DNA of 64,000 nt, from the NCBI GenBank assembly GCA_026119855.1, contig JAOWBW010000281.1, forward strand, positions 496,001-560,000. Direction: 5' to 3'. How positions within the stretch are numbered: position 1 is the stretch's first letter; each line of letters begins with the position of its first letter. Below, in pieces: positions 11,040-20,971 of the stretch. This DNA comes from Campanula takesimana (Eukaryota; Streptophyta; Magnoliopsida; Asterales; Campanulaceae). Under the pieces are notes generated by a model. It was given only the letters and a program-made list of their open reading frames with translations, was not told the DNA's origin and did no database searches. The position numbers were made by a program, and so were the translations under genes.

Positions 11040-11640
11040 CTTTTGACTTTTATATGTTAATTATGTGTCAGTTATAAGAGTTTGACTGCTGTTTAACCAA
11101 GTTTGACCAAATTTGACCCCAAAAAATTATTATATTTTTGTAAAAAAATGAAAAAAAATATTTTTTGTAACTCTTATATGATAATTATGTGTAAGTAATA
11201 AGAGTTTGACTGTTGTTTGACCAAGTTTGACCAAGCTTGACCAAAAAATTGGAAAAAGTGATTTTTTTTTACTCTTTTGTGTTAGTTATAAGAGTTTGAC
11301 TGTTGTTTGACCAAGTTTGACAAAAAAAATTATTATTATTTTGTAAAAAATGAAAAAAGTAATTTTTGTAACTCTTATATAATAATTATGTGTTAGTTAT
11401 AAGAGTTTGACTGCTGTTTGACTAAGTTTGACCATAAAATTTATTATTATTTTTGTAAAAAAATGGAAAAAGTGAAAATTTTGACTCTTATGTGTTAGTT
11501 ATAAGAGTTTGACTGCTGTTTGACCAAGTTTGACCATATTTGACCCTAAAAAATATTATTTTTTTGTAAAAAATAAAAAAAAAATATTTTTTTAAACTCT
11601 TATATGATAATTATGTGTAAGTTATAAGAGCTGACTAAAA
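11040..11640. repeat. Tandem array of ~105-125-bp units with TTTGACC motifs
   Basis: Five to six copies of a unit made of AGTTATAAGAGTTTGACTGC, then TTTGACCAAGTTTGACC, then an A/T tract. The same unit in reverse complement forms the array at 41775-42690, confirming that the two elements are one family. Confidence 0.85.
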
Positions 11641-11802
11641 TTTGATCAAAAAAGTAAAATTGGGAAGAGATATGAGGGTATTTTAGTCTTCTTACATCAT
11701 TTTGCTAGTGAGGGGTGTATGAGGAATTTTCCATTTGGATTTTTCTTATTTGGGTTTGAATCTGGGCTCAGGGGCCCTAGAGTCCAAGGTCCGTTAATTT
11801 AA

Positions 11803-12203
11803 GTGAAATTTTAATATTAATTTAAGTTATTTCATTATTTAAAAAAATTATTATTGAGACACTTTATAAATATTATTATTAACAATTTTCATATTGTTAT
11901 TCAGATAACTAAAGTAACTTAAGTCATTATTTAAAGTTCACTTAAAACTGACAATGAAAAAGAGAGACGAATTTTTCAAATTAGAATAATTTAAATTAAT
12001 TTTGATAAAAATAATTGAAAAAAAATATTCTAATGAATTTTGAAATTGGTAATAATATTATAATGATGAATAAACAGTAAATTTTAAGAATTTATTTTTC
12101 TATTTTTAACATAATACAAATTTTATCAAATTAATTATAAAAAAATAAAAATAAATTGACAATTATTTTGTGACATATACTAATTGGGTATGAGGAGGAA
12201 GAT
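11803..12203. other. AT-rich intergenic DNA, no gene seen
   Basis: Only A/T-rich sequence lies between the Pack-MULE duplication and the next MITE. The last ten bases are the left target-site duplication of that MITE. Confidence 0.6.
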
Positions 12204-12413
12204 GGATTTCGAACCGCTCCACCCAATGGCTCCGATTAGAGCCACCTCATTGGATTTTTGTTCGACGGATGAGATGTGTCCGAGCTCGGCATGACCCACA
12301 AAAAATTGAAATCATCTTAGCCGCACAGATGATGAGCTCACCTATATGTGGTCTTGATCGGAGCCGTTGGGTGGAGGGGTTGAGCTAAAATTGGTGGAGC
12401 AGTTCCGGATCCG
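12204..12413 (+). mobile_element. MULE-like foldback MITE (right copy)
   Basis: A 210-bp element flanked by a perfect 10-bp duplication, GGAGGAAGAT (12194-12203 and 12414-12423). Its ends (GGATTTCGAACCGCTCCACC and, inverted, GGATCCGGAACTGCTCCACC) and body match 665-872 in inverted orientation. The 9-10-bp duplication supports MULE ancestry. Confidence 0.85.
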
Positions 12414-12616
12414 GAGGAAGATGTGGGCAAAGATAGGTTTGGGTTCAATTGGGGTACTGTGTGGGAACGTAGGTCACGGTCTACCATACGATTTATTCGA
12501 CCGGTTCTTGAGTGGGCCAAACCGGACCTCCTACTATTATTATTGTGACGAAAAATATATGAAATGGCCTCAAAAAACAAAATAACATTATATCATTATT
12601 TTGTTGCTTGCTTTGT

Positions 12617-12799
12617 ACTCCCTCCGACCCAAAATAATTTTCTCATTTGTCATTTTCCATTGTCCCAAAAAGTTATTCTTATTTCTAAAATTTAGGCTTA
12701 AATGCTCATAAACACAACATAGCTAATGAAGCAAGTGTTCATATCCTTAAAAAGTTTGAACAGTCAAATGTGAAGATCATTTTAGGACGGAGGGAGTAT
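12617..12799. mobile_element. Stowaway-type MITE
   Basis: CTCCCTCCGACCCAAAATAA at the left pairs with ATCATTTTAGGACGGAGGGA at the right, TA on both sides. Confidence 0.8.
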
Positions 12800-12870
12800 T
12801 TTAATGTCTCTGTCCCATTAATTCCACGATGTTTTTCTAGTTTTATTAGTATTGAGAAGTTATAATCATT

Positions 12871-13053
12871 TACTCTCTCCGTTTCATAATAAATATCGCA
12901 TTTAACTGGTCAACATTTTTTAGGATTGTGCTTTACATGCGTACACCTAATTTTGAACAATGGTAAAATTGCACTAATATATTTTTCTAATTTAGAAACG
13001 AGAAAGTTATTTTGAGACAAATAAAGAAAAAAGTATGACATTTATTATAGGAG
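12871..13053. mobile_element. Stowaway-type MITE, degraded right tip
   Basis: The left tip CTCTCTCCGTTTCATAATAA and the right stretch GACATTTATTATAGGAGG are an imperfect inverted repeat. The right end has lost its GGGAG. Confidence 0.6.
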
Positions 13054-13318
13054 GTATATGAAGTATTAATTAAAGGAATGTGAATATAGGATAATTAGTA
13101 TGTTTATTTGTCTTTATATTTATTATGGGATTATGGAATATTTATTAAAGTAAGATGAATATAAGATATTGTTTTTCTCTTACAAAAATATGATAATTGG
13201 TTCTAACGTTTTCATACTCAAAACATTTTATACAAAGGCTCATTTGACATCTAAAAATAGAGGAGTAATGGGTTGATATGAGAATACGGTTTCTTTTTGA
13301 AATATTTTCTCCATCCCG

Positions 13319-13560
13319 ATTTTTTTTTTTTTTTTTTTTTAAGAAAATAAACCAATTAGTTGCATTAACATCTGAAAAAGAGACGGCATTTTGCAAAAAA
13401 CAGAGACTCATCTTATACATAAAGTTTGCAAGAAATATTTGCAACACTAGAAATACAATCCGCGACACAATTCGTTGCTCGTTTAACATGCGTAGCAGAA
13501 GAATTTGGAATGAAAGCAAGCAAAAATTTACCGTCATTAATTATGCCTTCCATGTGGTCC
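13319..13560 (-). pseudogene. 5'-truncated LINE 3' end with RNase H-like remnant
   Basis: The minus strand reads DGKFLLAFIPNSSATHVKRA, then TNCVADCISSVA, like the C-terminal end of plant RNase H domains where a His-Val-Arg-Glu-x-Asn-x-x-Ala-Asp pattern is typical. After a stop and a short trailer the minus strand ends in a 22-A tract (the T-run at 13320-13342), as a retrotransposed LINE end would. There are no target-site duplications I can see and the body is missing. A host RNase H-type gene fragment is the alternative. Low to moderate certainty. Confidence 0.4.
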
Positions 13561-13565
13561 ATTTT

Positions 13566-13740
13566 TTTTTTCCTTTTAACTTGAGTCAATTTTGAGCAAT
13601 AATTAAAGTTAATATTAACCATTCTAAAAAAAAATAAAAATTGCTATTGATAGTATTCATGTATAAATAACAAGTATTTATTAAAATACTAGTTAATATT
13701 AACTTATATAATTGCTCAAGGTTGATTCAAGTTAACAAAA
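13566..13740. mobile_element. Foldback MITE, tips eroded
   Basis: TAACTTGAGTCAATTTTGAG near 13577 is inverted at the other end as GCTCAAGGTTGATTCAAGTT near 13713. The interior is AT-rich. It resembles the interior of the Stowaway copies but lacks their CTCCCTCCG tip. Confidence 0.55.
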
Positions 13741-13744
13741 GAAA

Positions 13745-14077
13745 AAATAAGACTAACTTTACCGGGTGGAGGCAATGCATTTTCAAATTTTACAGATGAA
13801 AGATAAGATAAGGAAATAAATTGTTTTAGAAAACAATAAAATTATTCTTAATGAAATATAAATATAAATTACACTGAAAAATACTATTGTGAAGTTCGAC
13901 TAATATCAAATTAAAAAATTCAACATATGTAAATAAAAATTGAAATCCATATCATTTGAGGGTATAACAGTTCACATAGTCAAAGAACAAAAATTTAATC
14001 CTATTTAAAGAGATGATTTGATCGATGAGGGTAAGGGCAAAATGACGATCCAAGCTTTGAATTAAGATTCATTAACA
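13745..14077. other. Intergenic DNA, nothing recognised
   Basis: AT-rich, without coding exon or transposon ends. Confidence 0.55.
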
Positions 14078-14311
14078 CATCCCTCCGTCCCAGACTAAAG
14101 TTCTTACTTTCCTTTTTGGTTTGTCCCAGACTAAGGTTCTTAGTTGCTTTATTACCTGAAATGGATAATGGGACCCACTTGTCATTCTTACAACAAAACT
14201 TTTCTACCCACTTTCTCTCCCCTACTTTACTTTTCATACTCACAACATTTACTTTTTTTTAATCTCCGTATAAAGTCAAACTAAGAACCTTAGTCAGGGA
14301 CGGAGGGAGTA
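14078..14311. mobile_element. Stowaway-type MITE
   Basis: The left end CCCTCCGTCCCAGACTAAAG and right end CTTAGTCAGGGACGGAGGGA are inverted repeats. A second internal copy of the left arm (GTCCCAGACTAAGGTTCTTA, near 14123) shows a local duplication. Confidence 0.78.
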
Positions 14312-14560
14312 TCAAAATTGTATGCAATCGAATGACAGACTAAAAATAATGTAATTGTCTGCATCATTATATATATTATGTACGTATAAATTATTAAATT
14401 TGTTCCTAATGTTTAATTAATTTTGTTTAATCATATTCCTTAACTGGTCAAATCATGACAACTCAAACTTGTTCATTCACATGCACATGCCATATTAGGG
14501 TCCAACACCAATTTGATCATGGAATCATGGATAGTAATGACAATATACTACACTATTACC

Positions 14561-14606
14561 ACAACTGGTATGAAAAGAATTCAGATATTTTAATATGGAA
14601 ATCTTT
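14561..14606 (+). repeat. 46-bp dispersed repeat, copy 1
   Basis: CACAACTGGTATGAAAAGAA and the following bases to 14606 recur at 16381-16426 with three differences. The flanks differ in the two places, so this looks like a small templated or transposon-linked duplication. Confidence 0.7.
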
Positions 14607-14646
14607 CCCATTTTCCTTGCACGATTATTTTATTGGCAAACACTTA

Positions 14647-15425
14647 GACCGTGTCCAATAAAGGGTTGAGAGGTGGGTTGAGTGGGGGGTCAACTAGTTG
14701 AGTGGGTGCAATAAGAGGTTGAGAGGAGGGGGTTGAAAGGGAGGGGTTGAATGTTTTCAACCTGGTTGAAGAAAAAAATGGGGGACCCGGCAAGGACACG
14801 CGGCCGCCTCTCATTGGGTCGAAGCCGGCGCGTGTAACTCACGCCCAAACATTGTGCGTGAGTCGGTGACTTTTTTTCCTTTTTTTTTTTTCCAGAAGTT
14901 CCACGTGGACGATTTTCATTGGTCCGCCGAATTTAATTTTCCACCCAAATTTTTAAACTCAATTATTTTACAGCAAATTATTTTTTTTATTTTTTATTTT
15001 TTCGCCAAAATTCATCATTTTTTTCCTCTATAATTTGATATACGTTTCGTTTGATTTGGACACAAAAAAAAAAAAAACCTCTTTTCTCTTTAAAAATTCC
15101 TTAATTATCCTTTTTTTTATTAAGTGTGAATTAAAAAAAAATAAAAAAATCTCGAATTTATAAATAAAAATATTAATAATTTATTTTTTAATAATAAATT
15201 TTTATTATTTTTTTAATTATAAAAATAAATATTGTAAATAAAATAAAAAGTGGTGGGGTATAGAATGATGAGTTGGGAGGAGTTGAATTTTAAACTAAAC
15301 TAGCTTATTGTGGGAGGGGAGTTGAGAGTGTAGTTGAATGATTAAGTGGATGGAGAGATAAGATGAAGTGCCGTGATATTAGGGTAGTTGAATGTTTTTT
15401 GGTAGTTGGATTATTGGACATGGTC
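14647..15425. mobile_element. PIF/Harbinger (Tourist-type) element
   Basis: Tips GACCGTGTCCAATAA and TTATTGGACATGGTC are inverted repeats, flanked by TTA on both sides (14644-14646 and 15426-15428). That is the 3-bp duplication of the PIF/Harbinger superfamily. Length 779 bp with no transposase, so non-autonomous. Confidence 0.85.
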
Positions 15426-15429
15426 TTAT

Positions 15430-16127
15430 AAGAGTCGGTCGCACCATGTGCGACCGTTCCGCTGCTTCGCCCATTTCTCTCCTCTGCTACAGCCAGCTAC
15501 AGTCAGCCTTCGGATTAAGTTTTCCCCCTTTCCCATGATCGTGACACATGTCGCCTTAAAAAAAACCTCAAACAACTTTAAAATGCTATATCTTGAGATT
15601 TTGAAGTCAAAAAAATATTTAAAAATACCGTTTAAAACTAGATAGGTCATGATATGGTTTGATTTAAAATATATATATATATTTTTTTTAACGCACAAAA
15701 ACATTGGGTTGTTCGTCTCCTGAGATGTAATACTTTCTTATGAAGAAAGTAACAGTTTGGTCTTAAAAAAGTAACACTTTATTGTAAGATGTAACAGCAA
15801 TTTCGCAAAATAATATAAATAGTTTTTGTAGTTAGAAATGTAACACTTTCTTATGAAGAAAGTAACAGTTTGGTCTTAAAAAATAACACTTTATTGTAAG
15901 ATGTAACAGTAATTTCGCAAAACAATATAAATAGTTTTTTTTTTTTGAAAAAAAAAGTGTTACGTATGAGAAAAAAGTGTTACATTTCCTTATAAAAAGT
16001 GTTACATCTTAGTATAAAAGTGGTACTTCTGTTGGCGAGTAAAAAATGGCGGGCAAAAAAAAAATAAAAAATAATAATAATTAAAAAAAAATGGCGGGAA
16101 CGGTCTCACAAGGTGAGACCGTCTCAT
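15430..16127. mobile_element. Foldback element with self-palindromic tips
   Basis: Left tip GAGTCGGTCGCACCATGTGC and inverted right tip GAGACGGTCTCACCTTGTGA match at most positions over about 32 bp, and each tip is itself a hairpin. The interior is rich in TGTAACA and GTGTTAC, as in 7774-8777, suggesting the same family. No 9-bp duplication is evident. It starts right after the Harbinger element. Confidence 0.6.
15724..15947. repeat. ~112-bp tandem duplication
   Basis: Two adjacent copies share CTTTCTTATGAAGAAAGTAA, CAGTTTGGTCTTAAAAAA and TAATATAAATAGTTTTT with a few differences. Each copy contains the short palindrome CTTTCTTATGAAGAAAG. Confidence 0.85.
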
Positions 16128-16149
16128 AGTAGTCCAGCTCAATTTTATT

Positions 16150-16380
16150 TAACTCATCTCCCTCTGTCCGAAAATGTCCCAATATGATATTTCTCTTTTT
16201 TAAAACGTTATTACGAATTAACAGTAAGCAATAATTTTAGTTTAATTTAATTATTTTAATGAGAATATAAAAGTCGTTATTGATGATATTATTAATTGTA
16301 TATTAAAAAAATATCAGTATAATTAAATTAATTTATTGCCTAAATTTCAGTTATAGTAATGATAAATAAATGTGGAAACA
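16150..16380. mobile_element. Truncated Stowaway-type MITE
   Basis: Begins CTCCCTCTGTCCGAAAATGT. The right part (about 16275-16380) closely matches 17107-17220 of the neighbouring MITE, but the expected right tip is missing. It breaks into the 46-bp dispersed repeat instead. Confidence 0.55.
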
Positions 16381-16426
16381 TCACAACTGGTATGAAAAGA
16401 ATTCAGATACTTTGATATGGAAATTA
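16381..16426 (+). repeat. 46-bp dispersed repeat, copy 2
   Basis: Partner of 14561-14606. Here it is wedged between a truncated MITE and a hAT-like tip. Confidence 0.65.
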
Positions 16427-16610
16427 GGGCTGGCATGGTAGGTATACCGACTATTTTTTCCTTGTACCGGTACCAACCAAGATGAAGTTGGTACACGAAA
16501 ATGAGTACCAGTACCCAACCGTCAAACTCGGTATACCAACTTCTTGGTACGGTTGGTATTCGGTTGGTACGGTTGGTACTACACCCTACCAAAGATTTTT
16601 TTTGTAGAGT
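16427..16610 (+). mobile_element. Possible hAT-like fragment
   Basis: Starts TAGGGCTGGCA, similar to the hAT tip TAGGGATGGCAA at 17752. It is followed by repeated TTGGTAC motifs. No partner right end was found, so it is probably truncated. Low certainty. Confidence 0.35.
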
Positions 16611-16907
16611 TGTTCCAAACACAAGAAGGAAAAATGGAAGACAAATTACTATACTACTAAGTTTATATCAAGATAATCCAACAACTTCACTACATTAACT
16701 TAATAAGTTACATAAAAGACGTTTCATTAAGTTATAGAAAAAAATATAAATATAGATTGTTTTTCCTATATACATTTCAGTACAATTTTCCTTCTAATCC
16801 AAAGTAAGTTGCGTGGTGAACATATATACAGAACATAACTTCCTCAACATCGAATTCCTGAAATTCCTCCCTCATTACAATTCCACCAATCACATAAAAT
16901 TAACAAA
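16611..16907. other. Intergenic DNA, nothing recognised
   Basis: AT-rich sequence without coding potential or repeat ends. Confidence 0.5.
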
Positions 16908-17242
16908 TACTCCATCCGTCACACCTCACTTGACACCCAAGAGGTAGGCACAATAACTAAGGAAAAATAATAAAATAAGGAAAATGTGTGGTAGAAAATG
17001 AAGAGAGGGAATGAGTGGGGTAAATAGTAGTGTTGATTGAATAAATTGAGTGGTGGAAAATGAAGAGAAAGAATGAGTGGTGTGGTAGAGTGAATATAAA
17101 ATTATAAAATTTGTTATTGATGATAATACTAATTGTATATTCAAAAAATATTAGTATAATTAAATTAATTTATTGCCTAAATTTCATTTATAGCAATGAT
17201 AAATAAATGTGGAAACATCATTTTTGAAACGTAAAGAGTATT
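16908..17242. mobile_element. Stowaway-derived MITE, diverged
   Basis: Left tip CTCCATCCGTCACACCTCAC; right end ...TTTTTGAAACGTAAAGAGTA. The interior (17107-17220) is shared with 16275-16380. An imperfect internal repeat of GTGGTAGAAAATGAAGAGAG occurs near 16990 and 17050. Confidence 0.5.
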
Positions 17243-17751
17243 ATTTTAACTTGATTTATACAGCTTGACGTAAGATGCATTATTAGAATGAAAAGCCCAT
17301 TTTGGATGAGTATTTTTTTTATGTTTATTCTATTATACTTCAATTTATGTATAGGTTTATTCTATTCTACTTCATCCCATTTTTATTCTTAATCAATAGC
17401 AGTGTTCTAAAAATCGGCTGAGGCGGCCGCCTAGGCGGCGCGTAGGCGCTGGGCGGCACTCATCCGCCGCGACTAATGGCAAATCGGGGTAAGTAGGCGG
17501 TCTGGAAGAAATCGCCGCCTAGGCGGACCTAGGCGCCGGCGGTTAGATGGAGCAGAAATGGAGAAAAAAAGTGGCGGAGAAAAAAAACATGGCGGCGGTG
17601 CTTGACGATTGAAGAAGAGAACCATGGAGTTTTGTGTGGTGAAGAGAAGATAGAAGAGACTCGGGAAAAAAAGGAGAGAGAGAGAGAGAGAGAGATGCGG
17701 CTGAGGAAATGAAAGATAAAAGAGCGAGAGAGACGAGGGAGGCGCTGGGAC

Positions 17752-19512
17752 TAGGGATGGCAATTCTACCGAATCCGATCCGTATCCGAGACAATCCGGT
17801 CGGGGATGGGTGGGTTTGATAATAGCATTTCAAAATCCGACGGGTTCGGATACGGGTTCGGTACATGTTCGATATCCGTCCATATCTGACCCGTATCTAA
17901 CCAGTATACAACCCGAACAGGTTCATATTCGTATCCGACCCGAGTAGCTTTATATGATGCTATTTACTATTTTAACCTTACTTTTCAAACTTTATTACTC
18001 CCCTTGCCTGGTATATGCGACGTTCGATTCTTAGGGTTCCAAAATCAAACCCGCCGTTGCAGAGAGAGAGAGGGGGCGACTTGGCGATTGAACGAGAGTG
18101 ACGACCTCTCTGGCCTCCACCGTCTACGACACCGGTTACCCCCCGCCGTTGCCTAGAGAGAGAGAGAGGATCATTCATTACCTAGGGTTTTCAATTCAAA
18201 CACGCCGTTAAGAGAGAGAGGGCCGACGGCGACGCAAGTACGCAACGATCCAGCTCCGGCGACGACGAGAGGTTCAGTACAGTACCTGCAGGGTTGTTGT
18301 TTGATTCAAAGTGTAATTCTATTACTCTAGTTTATATTTCTAAGTTAGTTCTTGTTGCTTGTACATTGTAGCAAAACACTGCAACTTTCATAATTCACAA
18401 GCACACATCTTGCAAAATAAAATTAACTAGCCAGAGTCTGTGAACATATAATGAGAGGGTATAGATTTCGTATCAGCCCTTATAGCTTGAATTTAAGCTA
18501 ATTTTGGTCAGATTAGGGTTCTAGCAAATGCATAAAATTATCTCTAATGTCATTTGACATCAGTACTTAATAATCGAATCACACATGACTGAAGAATGAT
18601 ATTACATTTACAACTCGAAACAACATTAACTGATAATTAATTCCAAGATCAAGTACTAACAAAACAACTGATTAAGTAATATCTAGCTACTTAATCATCA
18701 ATTTTATGTATTTAGCGATTGATTTAGAGACGAAACATATTTGATACGGGATAGTGCTTGATGATTGCTTAATTTGCAAAAATATTTGAGTTGTGGAATG
18801 GAATAATCGTGCACAGTCATTTCCATAATTCCATGTGGTACTCTGAGTTGATTTAATACAGGATAGTGCTTGTTTTAGTTTAACTGGCCTTTGTTATGGA
18901 TTGATTTTATTGACATGGAGTTAGATGATGCAATGAGATTGAAGCGGGGAATGAAGACTCCTTGAAATCCTTTTGGTTTTGAATATTTGTTATGGATTGA
19001 TTTATTTATGTTGTTTGGTTTGTAACACTAAATTTGAAAGTGTTTAGATTTATTTATTTTGTTTGGTTTGTAACACTAAACTTGAAAGTGTTTGTGTTTG
19101 GTTAGTTGGAATTTGGTTAACTAGTTTGAAGTTAGTAGAAGTTTGAAGTTAGTAGAAGTGTAGAACAGAGACAGAATGGTAGTTGCTCTTCTCCTGTTAG
19201 TATGTTTTTTTTTATGTCATTTTTTTTTTGGGTGAACTGCTAGTTTTAGTCTGCTAGTATCATTCAATGGGCAGTAATTGTTTGTTTGTTATGTTTGTTT
19301 GTTGATTTATGCACAAATGGGCCTTCTTTTTCAAACCCAAGGCAATGAGAGATGGGCCAGGCCCAAAAAAAATGAAAGAGATGGACCAGGCTAAAAAAAA
19401 AAAAAAAACTGGGCGGATACGGATTCGCCCTAATCGGATACGGGGTCAACAACCTCGGGTCGGATACGGGTTTTGCGATATCCGGACCGTATCTGACCCC
19501 TTGCCATCCTTA
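17752..19512. mobile_element. hAT element nested in the outer hAT
   Basis: Tips TAGGGATGGCAA and TTGCCATCCTTA are inverted repeats with one mismatch, flanked by the perfect 8-bp duplication GCTGGGAC (17744-17751 and 19513-19520). The subterminal regions carry many CCGTATCCGA-like motifs in both orientations. Length 1,761 bp with no transposase. A gene-leader-like GA-rich and GC-rich stretch at 18000-18290 may be captured host DNA but cannot be assigned. Confidence 0.9.
19013..19095. repeat. Short tandem duplication in the inner hAT
   Basis: GTTTGGTTTGTAACACTAAA followed by a TTGAAAGTGTTT stretch occurs twice, starting near 19011 and 19061. Confidence 0.7.
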
Positions 19513-19813
19513 GCTGGGACTGGGAGAAAAAAGAGAGAAAGTGAGAAAGAGATAAGAAAATAGGGTTAGGTTTGGGCTGTTAATGAGCTTAGCCCATTTA
19601 GGGCATTTATATTATTGTATTTTTGACACATCCATTCCAAAATAATATTATTAAAATTAAACATTTTTTTAAAAAAATGTAAAGAATATGTATGGTAATA
19701 TAAAAATATTTATAATTTGTGTATATTTCTCGGCCCCGCCTAGGCCCCTAGGCGCTAGACCCCACCTCGACGCCTAGTGACCACCTAGCGATTTTTAGAA
19801 CACTGATCAATAG

Positions 19814-20145
19814 TAAGAATGAAAAGTCCATTTTGGATGAGGATTTTTTTTTTAAAGATGGACAAATAGAGTTATAATTTCACGAAGATAATCTCATCTG
19901 ACTTTTGAAACTAATATTTGATTCGTTTGTGTTAAACTATCAAAAATCAAATAAAACTAACATTTTTAAAACAGATGAACTAATTTATCTAAGGATTGAA
20001 AATTAGTGATGTATGTAATGTAATTTGACTTTACCTATTTTCATCAAAACTGCTAACATACTCCTTAATGTCTAGAATTGCTTTGTCCATTCCACAATAA
20101 TATTAAATAATGGGAAATAATGATAAAACCATTTTAGTGTTTGTA
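19814..20145. other. Intergenic DNA, nothing recognised
   Basis: The first 40 bases (GAATGAAAAGTCCATTTTGG) resemble 17288-17320 on the other side of the outer hAT. Otherwise no feature is seen up to the Helitron end. Confidence 0.5.
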
Positions 20146-20159
20146 ACTAGTATTCAAAC

Positions 20160-20176
20160 CCGTGCCAATGGCACGG
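20160..20176 (-). other. Helitron 3' terminal hairpin
   Basis: A 7-bp GC-rich stem with a 3-nt loop, 9 bp from the CTAGT terminus. It is the expected rolling-circle termination signal. Confidence 0.88.
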
Positions 20177-20413
20177 TGACAGTACGGTCGGGGTCAAGTG
20201 AATAAAATTGAAAGAGGTACACTATTGAAAGCCCTAGAATATATTGAAATTCACTAAGTTAGAATAGCAAAATCACACATTCACACTACGGACCCAATAC
20301 AGGAATGATGGATAATTTGAAAATGGTTTTGTTATATGAATGGATATTGCTTAAATTTGTCCTTGGCTATTACATCAGTTTGACAATAAATGCACCAACA
20401 ATTTTAGAATAAG

Positions 20414-20747
20414 TTACTTCAAATACTGAGCAACCAATTTGGTTTGAGGACAACATGTGCTACTCATGGACATGGACCTCACCCGCCACACCTTAATCAC
20501 TCCATCTAGACTCCCCGTGCCCGTGCGAAGCGTACAACCATCATCCTCTATGTCCTCTGCCACTTGAAGCATCAGAAACAACACGATGCACCTGATCTTG
20601 CCTTTATAGCAATGTGCAGAACTGTTACATACATGCTTGCCGCCACCTAATTTCTCCCTAGACCAAACCCTACTGGTCGAGTCATCAGATCCAAGATCCC
20701 CACAATTCCTGACAGTGGCTAACCACACTAAAGCATGAGCGTGCCCT
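20414..20747 (-). pseudogene. Captured WD40-repeat gene fragment
   Basis: The minus-strand frame holds GSDDSTSRVWSREKLGGGKH, then after an altered stretch DDGCTLRTGTGSLDGVIKVW RVR. The pattern of two WD40 blades ending RVW and KVW, with GGGKHVC between, resembles the plant JINGUBANG-type WD40 family. A splice-acceptor-like TTGCAG lies just upstream of the coding part at about 20742. The middle of the fragment does not match the family, so the frame is probably disturbed. It lies within, and in the same direction as, the Helitron. Family assignment is from memory and moderately sure. Confidence 0.6.
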
Positions 20748-20971
20748 GCAATAAATCCTCATGTTGTAGTTACCCTAAAAACAAATCTTTGAGCCATTAT
20801 TGCACGTAACCATCCGAGCACCTACCATAAAATGAAATCATGAAAGCGTGGACTTTCCAACAGAAGGAAGAGAATTTCAATCACAAAACAAAATGTTGGG
20901 TAACATTATAAGTTGACAATAGAAAAGATTAAAAAAATTCAACTGATTACAGTTGGACTTTATATACAGTT

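Larger units (their letters stand above)
9397..11792 (+). mobile_element. Pack-MULE A with CPOX cargo
   Basis: A 2,396-bp element flanked by a perfect 10-bp duplication, GTTAATTTAA (9387-9396 and 11793-11802). The tips are related inverted repeats (GGAATTTTTCCTCTAGGGCC and, from the other end, GGACCTTGGACTCTAGGGCC). Order inside: a GC-rich, CT-repeat gene-leader-like stretch (9580-9850), the captured CPOX exon (10012-10195) with intron-like sequence after it, then two tandem-repeat arrays. It has no transposase, so it is non-autonomous. A relative with matching tips lies at 41568-45738. Confidence 0.85.
17400..19805. mobile_element. hAT element (outer)
   Basis: Tips CAGTGTTCTAAAAATCG and CGATTTTTAGAACACTG are perfect inverted repeats of 17 bp. 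The 8-bp flanks ATCAATAG (17392-17399 and 19806-19813) are identical, which is the hAT duplication size. The subterminal regions are unusually GC-rich with recurring GCCTAGGCGG-type motifs. No transposase; a second hAT sits inside. Confidence 0.92.

Noticed and set aside
10705..11640. Repeat array as a CRISPR
   Set aside because: Units are contiguous tandem repeats without unique spacers, and this is plant nuclear DNA.
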